From: a virus
Virus record (IMG/VR): IMGVR_UViG_3300043496_000174
Span: 1 to 47,320 of that record
Strand: one strand, 5' to 3'
Length of the DNA stretch: 47,320 nucleotides
In this document: positions 16,190 through 23,573 of the stretch, piece after piece
How positions within the stretch are numbered: the first letter of the stretch is position 1
How the letters are laid out: the number at the start of each line of letters is the position of its first letter
The notes under the pieces: model-generated
Told to the model about the DNA's origin: nothing
Database searches by the model: none
What the model saw: the letters and a program-made list of their open reading frames with translations, nothing else
Made by a program: the position numbers and the translations under genes

Positions 16190-17248
16190 CTAGGGATGCC
16201 CGGCGCCGTTCCTTGCCCTCGCCAGCCCCTGCAGGGCGGCCTCCATGATGGATTTTGGCTCAGCGGTAACCGGAGATGTTGTACCGTTACCGTTCGGTGT
16301 TCTGGACGTCGGCACGGGTGCCGGACGCTGCCTGCGCATTGTGGCGTTGACCTCTTCGTAGGCCGCCCTGGTGATCGACAGGGCGTCCTCTACGGTCTGG
16401 ATCGTGCCACCACGCTCAAGCAGCATAGCTTGTGCCGTCCTGCGAACGGAGGCTGCTTTTGCCTTGTAGTCGGGATCGCTGGCGGCAAGCCGCTGCTCGA
16501 AGGCGGTGACCGATCGCGCGACGTTGTTCTGCGTGCTGTGGAGCTGTTGCGTAGCGATCTGCTGCTGCGCGACCGTGAACTCCTGGCGCCCGCGTTGTTC
16601 GTCCATGCGCGTCCGCGCAAACTCCCGCGCCGTCTGCTCGGACATATGGCCGGCCTGCACACGATCGCGGAGGTCCTTCGGCAAGGCGATGCCCAAATAT
16701 TCCTGGGCTGTCCTGACGTAGGGGGATACGGCCGAGTAAAACGATGCGTAGTCACCTTGTCGCAACATCGCGGCGAGCTGCATTACTTGCGCCACGTCGT
16801 CGCCGGTGAGATCGTTTACTCGCGCGAACTCCTGCATCTGCTGGCCGATTTCGGCCGCCGGCCGCAGCTCTTCGAGCTGCTGCACGGTATCGCGGAGTTC
16901 GTGCCTATCCTTCAAAAGTTTGCGGATCTTCTTGCGGAGCAGTGGGTTACCGGAATCTTCCGGCGGCTCCGCATCGTCATCGTCTTCGGGCTGGGCTTCC
17001 GCCGTCCCGTCTTCAGGCGTGTCTGCTGGCGCTTCGGGGTGCGCCTTTTCCTCGGATGCGAGAACGTCCTTCTGATTGTCGGCTGGGACAACTTTTAGGA
17101 CGGCATCAAGCATGGACTCCTTGGAGGTGCCCGATTGCCCCGCAGGCGGCTCGGCCGTCGGGGTAGATGGTGCCGGAGCTTCGGTCGCCGGTGCCGGCGT
17201 CGACGGAGCTTCGGAAACGGTGCTGATGCTTTCGGATTCGTCTGCCAT
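16190..17248 (-). CDS. Capsid scaffold protein
   Basis: This encodes 352 aa, strongly acidic and low in complexity. The N-terminus is Glu/Ser/Pro/Thr-rich (STVSEAPSTPAPATEAPAPS), followed by an acidic region (EDDDDAEPPEDSG) and a long helical, coiled-coil-like body (KLLKDRHELRDTVQQLEELR; ARTRMDEQRGRQEFTVAQQQ). Such proteins direct capsid assembly and are then lost or cleaved. Its place between portal and major capsid genes is the usual one for podoviruses. Confidence 0.85.
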   Translation of the reverse strand: MADESESISTVSEAPSTPAPATEAPAPSTPTAEPPAGQSGTSKESMLDAVLKVVPADNQKDVLASEEKAHPEAPADTPEDGTAEAQPEDDDDAEPPEDSGNPLLRKKIRKLLKDRHELRDTVQQLEELRPAAEIGQQMQEFARVNDLTGDDVAQVMQLAAMLRQGDYASFYSAVSPYVRTAQEYLGIALPKDLRDRVQAGHMSEQTAREFARTRMDEQRGRQEFTVAQQQIATQQLHSTQNNVARSVTAFEQRLAASDPDYKAKAASVRRTAQAMLLERGGTIQTVEDALSITRAAYEEVNATMRRQRPAPVPTSRTPNGNGTTSPVTAEPKSIMEAALQGLARARNGAGHP

Positions 17249-17255
17249 CAGGGTC

Positions 17256-19682
17256 TCACTGCATCATGCCTGGCGGCGGCCCGGCGGGCGCCGATGGCGT
17301 TGGGCTGTCTGGCTGGGGCGTTGGCGCCGCCGGCGCGTTACTCGCGCCCATAGGCCCCTGCGCGGCCGGGTTAGCCTGACCCGGCATGCCTGGAAGCTTG
17401 CCGCCGTTCATTGCGGTGATACTCGGTAGGCCCTCTGCGACGGCTTCGTCAACATCGACCTTGTCGTCCATCCTCTTGAGGGCTTCTTTTGCCAGGAATT
17501 GAGGCTTGATGCCGGGTATCTGCATCAGCACCGGCGCCAGACGCTCGAAATTCTGCAGCTCCTGCGCCTGGTTGGGTCGGCCGGAGCTGCCCGCCTCGAT
17601 CTCTAGATAGACCTCTTTCGCCACGTCCGCCTTGGTCAATACCGGCCACATGGCGCCTGGCCCGACGATCTCTTTGACCATTTCCTCGGACATGTTGAGC
17701 AACAGAATCTGTCCGGCGGCGCGGGCGATCGCCGACAAAGTGTCATCAATGTCATCGATCGACGACCCCATTGCCGAAGCCTTGGAAGACTCCGCGATCG
17801 ACGTTTCGGTGGCGGTGGCGCCGGAGGTGCCGCCGAGATTGGCCTCCTGCTGACCGACGGCGCGCATCAGGTCTTCGAAAATAGGGTTCACTTCGTAGAG
17901 GTTAGGATCGACCGGCACGCCTTTGATCGCCTGCAACACCGCGTTGATGTCCTGGCCCGGCTGCAGGCCTGAGATGCCGATAACCGCGTTGACCGGGTGC
18001 GTCTGCAGGGCGGCGATATCGTCTTCCGACAGCGTGCCGTCGGCATACGCCATCTTCGGCCTGTTCGCGAACCTGTGCTCACGCAAACCCTGGCGCGAGC
18101 GGTTCATCTCGCGCTGCATCGGCCTTACCAGGGCGACGTCACTCGGCGGGTAGACCTTGCCGTCGATCTCGTTGAGGGCCGTTAGGAACCACGGCCAGAA
18201 ACGGTCGGTGTATACGTCGGGAACGCTTGGTTCTTTAAGGAAATCGGGGTAGCCATCGCAGAGCACGTACACAAGGCCGTCACGCTTGTTGTACAGCTCC
18301 CATACCAGGCAATTATCGCTGTCGCCGTCGTCGATGTGCGGGGCATCGGACTTGCTGCTGTCCGACCACGTGGTGCGAGCGCGCTCGTAGTCGGTGCCGG
18401 TGTCAGTCCTGCTGTAGGTGGTGTGGTTCTTGCCGACGTCAACCTGGTAGGTTTCCTTGATCTCGTTGACGGTGAGAAGGTATTCCTCCGCCACCCAATC
18501 GCAGCCAAGGAAGTCGCGCAGCTGAATGCAGCGCGGATCCGGAATGATGGCGCTAGGCTTCGGCCAGGTAAAGTGCAGGCCCTCCCTTAAAACGATGTCG
18601 CCCTCTTCCTTTATCGCCTGCACGGCGAGGCGCATCTGTTCGGCGCTGGCGCTGTCGATGGTCGTCTCATCATCGGCGATGTCGGCGGAGATTCTCTCGA
18701 TCAGGTCGAGCTGCGCCTGCATGTCGGCAATGCGTGAATCGCGATCGGGCGACGCTCCCATGATCCGCTGAAAGCCGAGACGGGTCCAGCCGACGCCTGA
18801 CGTGCAGGCGCGGCGAACCGTCATTTTCATCATGCTCTTGAAGTTTTGTTGCTGTTCGCTGATCTCGTAGTTGTAGAGAATCTCCAAAGTTTTGCCGATC
18901 TTGTTGAGCTGATCGAGCTGCTGTTTGACCATCTGCGCGTCGTTTATGACCGCCTGCGCCTGCATCAGCTCTTCCGGCGCCGGCATCTGCGGTGGCGGCG
19001 GCGGCATGCCTGGAAGAGCACCAGCCGGGCCAGGGGGTGCCGGGGGCGGTTGTTCTGGCCCGGCTGGGCCGCCAGGCGCCGGTGAGGGTCCACCTGGAAC
19101 CGGGGAGGGCGGTATCCCTGGTGACACACCGGGCATGCCCGTAGGCATGCCCATCAACGCGGCGTTGGCCTGCTGCATTGTCTGCTCGGCTTTCGCCAGC
19201 GTGTCCAGCGACCCGTCCCAAACGGTGGCGAGCAGGCGTGTGCGCTTGCGCGCGACCACCCGCGGGTTCTTTGCGTACAACGCCGCCGTGCGTTTCTGGA
19301 TGTGATTGAGGGTGATATTCGCGACGTAGAGGTCGTCGTCATAGGTGTCGTTGTAGGCGGATTTCTTCGGGTCTTCTGGCCACTGCCTGCCTGCGGCGAA
19401 GCGTTGGTCGTCCTCCATCTGCTTGAAGGTCTTGTCCCAATGGTTTTTAGCGTACTTGACCATATCCGCGAAGGCGGTGACTAGGCGCTTGCGACGCTCA
19501 TCTGGCTCCGGCGGGTCGCGACGCATCATCTGCTGACCGTCGGGCGTAAGCCGCGTATATTCGTCGCCGTCTCCGGTCGGCGGGTTCGGCCCCATCGGCG
19601 GGGCGTCCGTAGTCCCTAATGCTCCAAGCGCGTCGACCAGGGGTGAACCGGAGACCGATGGAACAATGGGCGGCAATGCCAT
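17256..19682 (-). CDS. Portal protein
   Basis: This encodes 808 aa. The core begins at about residue 60 (AFADMVKYAKNHWDKTFKQM, then RFAAGRQWPEDP), resembling large podoviral/P22-like portals, which form the dodecameric DNA channel at one capsid vertex. There is an unusually long Pro/Gly/Met-rich insert at about residues 175-235 (PTGMPGVSPGIPPSPVPGGP and on) and a Pro/Ala-rich C-terminal tail, which account for the extra length. It lies directly behind TerL (TAA and ATG nearly touching) and ahead of the scaffold. Confidence 0.85.
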   Translation of the reverse strand: MALPPIVPSVSGSPLVDALGALGTTDAPPMGPNPPTGDGDEYTRLTPDGQQMMRRDPPEPDERRKRLVTAFADMVKYAKNHWDKTFKQMEDDQRFAAGRQWPEDPKKSAYNDTYDDDLYVANITLNHIQKRTAALYAKNPRVVARKRTRLLATVWDGSLDTLAKAEQTMQQANAALMGMPTGMPGVSPGIPPSPVPGGPSPAPGGPAGPEQPPPAPPGPAGALPGMPPPPPQMPAPEELMQAQAVINDAQMVKQQLDQLNKIGKTLEILYNYEISEQQQNFKSMMKMTVRRACTSGVGWTRLGFQRIMGASPDRDSRIADMQAQLDLIERISADIADDETTIDSASAEQMRLAVQAIKEEGDIVLREGLHFTWPKPSAIIPDPRCIQLRDFLGCDWVAEEYLLTVNEIKETYQVDVGKNHTTYSRTDTGTDYERARTTWSDSSKSDAPHIDDGDSDNCLVWELYNKRDGLVYVLCDGYPDFLKEPSVPDVYTDRFWPWFLTALNEIDGKVYPPSDVALVRPMQREMNRSRQGLREHRFANRPKMAYADGTLSEDDIAALQTHPVNAVIGISGLQPGQDINAVLQAIKGVPVDPNLYEVNPIFEDLMRAVGQQEANLGGTSGATATETSIAESSKASAMGSSIDDIDDTLSAIARAAGQILLLNMSEEMVKEIVGPGAMWPVLTKADVAKEVYLEIEAGSSGRPNQAQELQNFERLAPVLMQIPGIKPQFLAKEALKRMDDKVDVDEAVAEGLPSITAMNGGKLPGMPGQANPAAQGPMGASNAPAAPTPQPDSPTPSAPAGPPPGMMQ

Positions 19683-21251
19683 TTACCAACCCCCTCGAAC
19701 GGACCGCCGCTGACGGTCCTCTTCAGCTTTCGCCTGCGCCTTTACCCAGCCCAGGGTTCCTGGCCGGGTTATTTTGGTGGGCGATTTTTTGCGCTCTTTC
19801 GGAACCTGGTAGGTAAGTCCCAGGCCGATATAGCTTATTGCGTCGACCAAGTCATCCCGCGCGCCGTGCGGGAACTGCAACAGCTCGCGCTGGGCGTTCA
19901 TCCACCAGGTTGCGTGTCGCGGCCAGAATACTTTGCCCATCGCGATTCTTGCCATGATGCTCTGCGCGCGAGCCTGTTTGTCGGTCATCGGCGTGATTTC
20001 GAAAACGGCGCAGAAAATGCCGCGCTCCAGCATACGTTTGCGGAGAAAAGGTCCAATGCTCTTGGTGATGTGGCCGCGCTCCGCCCACCAGTGCAGTGGC
20101 TTGTATTGCGCCATCAGGTCGATCATCCGCTCGACGATCTGGTCGGTAGGGTAGCGGCCCCAGACGCAGTCCGGCATCACCCAGACGTTGTCATCCTCAT
20201 CGACGCCGACGACAATCAGGCAGGTTTTGTCACGCTCCTGGCGCGACGAAACTGCGTGGTCGGAGGCCGCGTAAAAACGCAGTCGGTCGATCGGCGGCAA
20301 CTCGGCGCGATTGTAGGTGATGAGCTTGTCGGCGGGGAAGAAATTCCCCTTATCCGGCGTCGGACTGCCCTGGTAGAGCGACTGGAAGCCGCGCGGGTCA
20401 GCCGCCTGCAGCTCAGCCAGATAACTTGCCGGAAAACGCGACGGCCACAGCGCCTCACCCTCCTTGCGGCCAAGCGGGTCCTTTTCGCCGGCAATGGCTG
20501 GAAGGTCGAGGATCTTCCATTTCGGCCCCTCTATGGGGGAGTAGCTCGGGTTCTGCGGGTCGGTTAACCTGCCAATCAGATCGTCTTCCGACCAGCGCGT
20601 GGTGATAATGACGATCCAGCCGATGTGAGACATCAACCGGGTCTTGGCAACTTGGTTGAACCAGGTCCAAAGCTTTTCACGTGTGACAACGGAATCGGCC
20701 TCGGTGCGGTCCTTGAGCGGGTCGTCGATCAGCAGGCCGTGGGCGCCGCGGCCGGTAATGCTCGATCCGCGGCCGACGAAGAACACCTTGCCGCCCTCTT
20801 CGGTCTCGATGCGATCGACCGACGCCGTCTTGACGTTGAGGGCGGGAAACACCTGGCGGTAGAGATTATCCTCCAGGAAGCCGTTAACCTCGCGGCCAAA
20901 GTCCCAGCTGAGCTTGTCGGCATACGTCGCCAGAATCAGTGAGCGATCGGCGTGGCGGCCGAGATACCAGGCCGGAAACAGCCGGCTGGATAGCTGCGAC
21001 TTACCGTGGCGCGGCGGCACGGTAATGATCAATCTCTTGATCTTACCCTTTTCCACATCCTCCAGCGCCGCGGCGATCACCCGGTGGTGACGGGCGATCT
21101 CGTAGAGTGAGCGGCTGACATTATCCGGCTCATCCGGATCCGGCATCATGAACTGCGCGAAATCGAGCAGATCGTCATGCGCCAGCGCCGCCTTTTGACG
21201 GCGCTGCAATGCCTGGAGATAGCGTTTTTCGTGGGCGGTTAGACGCGCCAT
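19683..21251 (-). CDS. Terminase large subunit
   Basis: This encodes 522 aa. The ATPase domain carries a Walker A of the terminase kind, VPPRHGKSQ, at residues 78-86, and Walker B GLLIDDP at 172-178, followed by the TTRW coupling motif near 217-220. The C-terminal nuclease domain has FYAASD with Asp331, a strand VVGVDEDDNVWV, and DDLVDAI near residues 463-470 as the probable metal-binding acids of the RNase H-like fold. It drives DNA into the prohead and cuts it. Its start overlaps the upstream gene (TAATG). Confidence 0.95.
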   Translation of the reverse strand: MARLTAHEKRYLQALQRRQKAALAHDDLLDFAQFMMPDPDEPDNVSRSLYEIARHHRVIAAALEDVEKGKIKRLIITVPPRHGKSQLSSRLFPAWYLGRHADRSLILATYADKLSWDFGREVNGFLEDNLYRQVFPALNVKTASVDRIETEEGGKVFFVGRGSSITGRGAHGLLIDDPLKDRTEADSVVTREKLWTWFNQVAKTRLMSHIGWIVIITTRWSEDDLIGRLTDPQNPSYSPIEGPKWKILDLPAIAGEKDPLGRKEGEALWPSRFPASYLAELQAADPRGFQSLYQGSPTPDKGNFFPADKLITYNRAELPPIDRLRFYAASDHAVSSRQERDKTCLIVVGVDEDDNVWVMPDCVWGRYPTDQIVERMIDLMAQYKPLHWWAERGHITKSIGPFLRKRMLERGIFCAVFEITPMTDKQARAQSIMARIAMGKVFWPRHATWWMNAQRELLQFPHGARDDLVDAISYIGLGLTYQVPKERKKSPTKITRPGTLGWVKAQAKAEEDRQRRSVRGGW

Positions 21252-21751
21252 TATCGCTTTTTGGACTTCTCCTTAGCCTCTTCCCGGCTGTCGGCCGTCG
21301 CCTCTTCCCGCGCCTTGGCGCTGGACCTGGCGTCTGCCGTACCCTCATTGCGGCTCGCGTCTGCGCCTGGATCCCAGGGCGTTTGCGGGTCGGCGACGAT
21401 GCGGTCGGCATTATAGTTTGGCAGCGGCTCCATATCTTCGGGTGAGGCCGGCGCCTTGACGTCCGTCTCCAGGCCGAGATTACGGCCGCCTTCAAGCGCC
21501 TCGTTGGCGGCGAGCGCGTGCTTCATCTCAGATTCAGTCGGGCGGGGGTCCTGGATGCCCAAACGCTTGCGCTCTTCCTTCGCCGCCTCGCTGTTGAAGC
21601 CCCAGGTGTCGTCGCGACGCAGCAACGCCGCCTGCGTCTCCAGCGCCATCGCCAGATTTTCTTGGTTGTAGTTGACGCCGTCCTTGCGGTAGCCGTCGAT
21701 GACCTCGCGGATCGCCAGCTCAAAATCTTTCCTTTTGTCTATGTCGGCCAT
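21251..21751 (-). CDS. Hypothetical protein upstream of TerL
   Basis: This encodes 166 aa from the ATG at 21751, chosen for the strong GAGGAGG ribosome-binding site; an upstream in-frame ATG at 21802 lacks one. The protein is helical and acidic (KDFELAIREVIDGYRKDGV, NLAMALETQAALLRRDDTW), with a charged low-complexity tail (AKAREEATADSREEAKEKSK). By position it could be the small terminase subunit, with the gene across the contig join as a rival. No DNA-binding motif is evident, so I leave it unnamed. Confidence 0.75.
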   Translation of the reverse strand: MADIDKRKDFELAIREVIDGYRKDGVNYNQENLAMALETQAALLRRDDTWGFNSEAAKEERKRLGIQDPRPTESEMKHALAANEALEGGRNLGLETDVKAPASPEDMEPLPNYNADRIVADPQTPWDPGADASRNEGTADARSSAKAREEATADSREEAKEKSKKR

Positions 21752-21798
21752 GCTTGCCTCCTCTGTGGTTGGGCTGTTCTGCACGTCTCTCAGTGTGA

Positions 21799-21999
21799 TC
21801 ATGCTGTAAGTCTCGGCATGCCGGTATCGATCCCGAACAGCCCTGCGACAATGCCGATGATCAGCAGGATGGCGATGCCGATGATCACCACCCGCGCCAC
21901 CCGGTCGATCGGCGAGGGTGGGGCCAGCTCACGAACGGCCCACATCGCCAGCGCCGCCACGGCGCAGATGATGATGACCCAGACCAGTGCAGACAACAT
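21799..21999 (-). CDS. Holin-like small membrane protein
   Basis: This encodes 66 aa with two predicted membrane helices, at about residues 3-22 (ALVWVIIICAVAALAMWAV) and 36-57 (VVIIGIAILLIIGIVAGLF), separated by a short loop containing charged residues. This is the shape of a two-helix holin, which makes the timed membrane lesion that releases or activates the endolysin. A GGAGG site precedes the ATG, and the endolysin gene is next upstream in the same operon. Confidence 0.7.
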   Translation of the reverse strand: MLSALVWVIIICAVAALAMWAVRELAPPSPIDRVARVVIIGIAILLIIGIVAGLFGIDTGMPRLTA

Positions 22000-22000
22000 G

Positions 22001-22066
22001 TCAGCCTCCTGTGTAGACCAGCCACCCCATGTACACCAACGCGGCGATGGCCAACAGCGTCAGCAT
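22001..22066 (-). CDS. 21-aa single-span membrane peptide
   Basis: A short ORF (MLTLLAIAALVYMGWLVYTGG) lies between the endolysin and the two-span holin. Nearly the whole peptide is one hydrophobic helix. It could be an accessory holin or antiholin. The gene ends one base before the holin start and contains the holin's GGAGG site within its last codons, which suggests coupled translation. Its own ribosome-binding site (GTGGGAAA) is modest. Confidence 0.45.
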   Translation of the reverse strand: MLTLLAIAALVYMGWLVYTGG

Positions 22067-22079
22067 GATTTCCCACGCC

Positions 22080-22682
22080 CTAGGCAGACGGTTCACTAAA
22101 CCTGAACCTGTCCGTCTCCTGGGAGGCCTCCAGCGCCGCCAGGAATGTGTCGTGGTAGGCGGCGATCAGCTCGTCGTCGTCGTGGCCGTTAATAATGGTC
22201 CTGGCGTCAATCGGATTGTCTTCCGTCTCATTGAAGAACTGCCCGAGCTTAGCCCCGGTAAAAAACCCCTCGGCCATGCCCCTAAACATCACACGGGCAG
22301 AAATCAGACTATCGAGGGCGACCTCCGGGTGCTCGACAAGATCACGATCATCAATCAGTCCGAGCAGCGAACTCATTTTCCGATAGTTTTCTTCGTGAGT
22401 CAGCTGAACGAATCCGCGGCCTATGTAAGGCCAATAGTACTTTCCCTCTAGGTATTCGGTACTACCGTACTCCGTCGTCGGCCACATTCGGGTGGCGCAC
22501 TCATGGTAGACAGTCGCAAGTATGTAGGCCAACCAGCGGATGTCCTCCATCGGAGTGCCGGTCGCCTCATACTCCCAAAGCCCGAGAATCACATTCTGAC
22601 CATCGACCTGTTGCTGGCTAAGAGCGCCGGCGAAAAGCGTGTCACGGACCTCGTTGAAGTACACGTTTCGGTCGAACCTCAT
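22080..22682 (-). CDS. Endolysin, GH19 chitinase-like muramidase
   Basis: This encodes 200 aa. It has a GH19-type core: ATVYHECATRMWPTTEYG, with Glu61 as likely catalytic acid, and GRGFVQLTHEENY at residues 88-100, the conserved family motif. GH19 phage lysins hydrolyse the glycan strands of peptidoglycan. No signal peptide is visible, so it would need a holin, and two small membrane proteins lie immediately downstream. The gene starts 4 bp inside the end of the FlbD-like gene. It is single-domain, without an extra wall-binding part. Confidence 0.85.
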   Translation of the reverse strand: MRFDRNVYFNEVRDTLFAGALSQQQVDGQNVILGLWEYEATGTPMEDIRWLAYILATVYHECATRMWPTTEYGSTEYLEGKYYWPYIGRGFVQLTHEENYRKMSSLLGLIDDRDLVEHPEVALDSLISARVMFRGMAEGFFTGAKLGQFFNETEDNPIDARTIINGHDDDELIAAYHDTFLAALEASQETDRFRFSEPSA

Positions 22683-22912
22683 GGCTTTGCCTCGATCAGC
22701 TTACGTACCTCGTCGCAGGTCTCGGTCGTCGACAGGTAGCGGCCGCTGGGGAAGAAGATGACGCAGAAGACGCCCTTGATCAGCAGCCTCTTGGGGTCGT
22801 CGTCGGGACGCCCCGCCCGCAGTTCCGCGATGGCCGCAGTGTTGACCTGCACCTCGCGGCCATCGAGCATATGCACCGTGATCATTTGCACGGCGACCAG
22901 CAGGTGCTCCAT
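22679..22912 (-). CDS. Small FlbD-like protein
   Basis: This encodes 77 aa from the ATG at 22912; an ATG at 22882 (MITVHMLDG) would give the canonical start of the fold, and TTG at 22915 is also open. The core MITVHMLDGREVQVNTAAIAEL ends in a strand and helix (LIKGVFCVIFFPSGRYLSTT, ETCDEVRKLIE). It resembles small beta-hairpin FlbD-like proteins seen in alphaproteobacteria and their phages. The biochemical role is unknown. It shares an overlap with the endolysin gene. Confidence 0.65.
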   Translation of the reverse strand: MEHLLVAVQMITVHMLDGREVQVNTAAIAELRAGRPDDDPKRLLIKGVFCVIFFPSGRYLSTTETCDEVRKLIEAKP

Positions 22913-22925
22913 CAATCATCGTGCT

Positions 22926-23069
22926 TCATTTTTTGCCTTTGGCCTTGGTCTTGTCGGCGGCGACGAACTCTTTCGCTACACCGGGCTTGATGCCCGCCTT
23001 TTTGGCGAAGCCGGGATTATGGGCTGCCGCCTTCATGAACTTTGCCTGCTTCTTCGATTTCGATGGCAT
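22926..23069 (-). CDS. Small basic phage protein
   Basis: This encodes 47 aa from the ATG at 23069, overlapping the upstream stop as TGATG. It starts MPSKSKKQAKFMKAAAHNPG and ends in a Lys-rich tail, with VAKEFVAADK in the middle. Small proteins with this same start and core (KxxQxKFMxAxAHNP ... KEFxxAD) occur widely in podoviruses near tail or lysis genes. I know of no established function. The very high Lys content suggests DNA or acidic-surface contact. Confidence 0.7.
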   Translation of the reverse strand: MPSKSKKQAKFMKAAAHNPGFAKKAGIKPGVAKEFVAADKTKAKGKK

Positions 23070-23548
23070 CAGCTTCTTCCTCTCCGCGCTACCGGCTCCG
23101 TGAACGTGAAATCAAGCGGTTCCGACGCCAGACTGCCGTTCCTGACGTAAACCGGCACGGTAACCGCACCCCAGGGGAGCGACGGTTTGACGCCGGTGGT
23201 CACCTCGGTGTCCGAAACCAGTGTCGTCGGCTCGTCCTGGTCGGCGAAGTAGATCACCGATTCTGCGGTGAAGCCGGTGCCGATGCACGACATGACGATG
23301 TCAGGGTCACCAAGAACGGCAGTATCGGGCGACAGCGACGTGAGCGTCGGCGCCGGCGGCGGGGCCGGTCCACCTTCGTAGGTTGTCCATGTCTCGTCCT
23401 TGGCCACCATATCGGCCTGGAGCGCCACGACCTTGCTTGCCCGGTCACGGTGCAAGACGTTGCGGAACGGATCGATTGCGGCGCCCAGGGCGTCGTAGAG
23501 CGCCTGCTCGGTTGCGTCGGCCCCTGCTACAGTTTTGTTATCAACCAC
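23069..23548 (-). CDS. Protein with IPT/TIG-like Ig domain
   Basis: This encodes 159 aa. An N-terminal helical segment (residues 1-60) leads to a Pro-rich hinge (PAPPPAPTLTSLSP). An IPT/TIG-type Ig fold follows (residues 68-150: SLSPDTAVLGDPD, GTGFTAESVIYF, TTLVSDTEVTT, TVPVYVRNG). Such domains occur on virion surfaces, where they bind carbohydrates weakly. It lies right after the spike gene, so it is probably an accessory tail or capsid-surface protein. Confidence 0.75.
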   Translation of the reverse strand: MVDNKTVAGADATEQALYDALGAAIDPFRNVLHRDRASKVVALQADMVAKDETWTTYEGGPAPPPAPTLTSLSPDTAVLGDPDIVMSCIGTGFTAESVIYFADQDEPTTLVSDTEVTTGVKPSLPWGAVTVPVYVRNGSLASEPLDFTFTEPVARRGRS

Positions 23549-23573
23549 GGTGTTATCTCCTCGTTGTTAAATT

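Noticed and set aside
22701-22919. Alternative frame over the FlbD-like gene
   Set aside because: The translation is Arg/Gly-rich without order, while the overlapping frame gives a plausible FlbD-like fold and couples to the endolysin gene.
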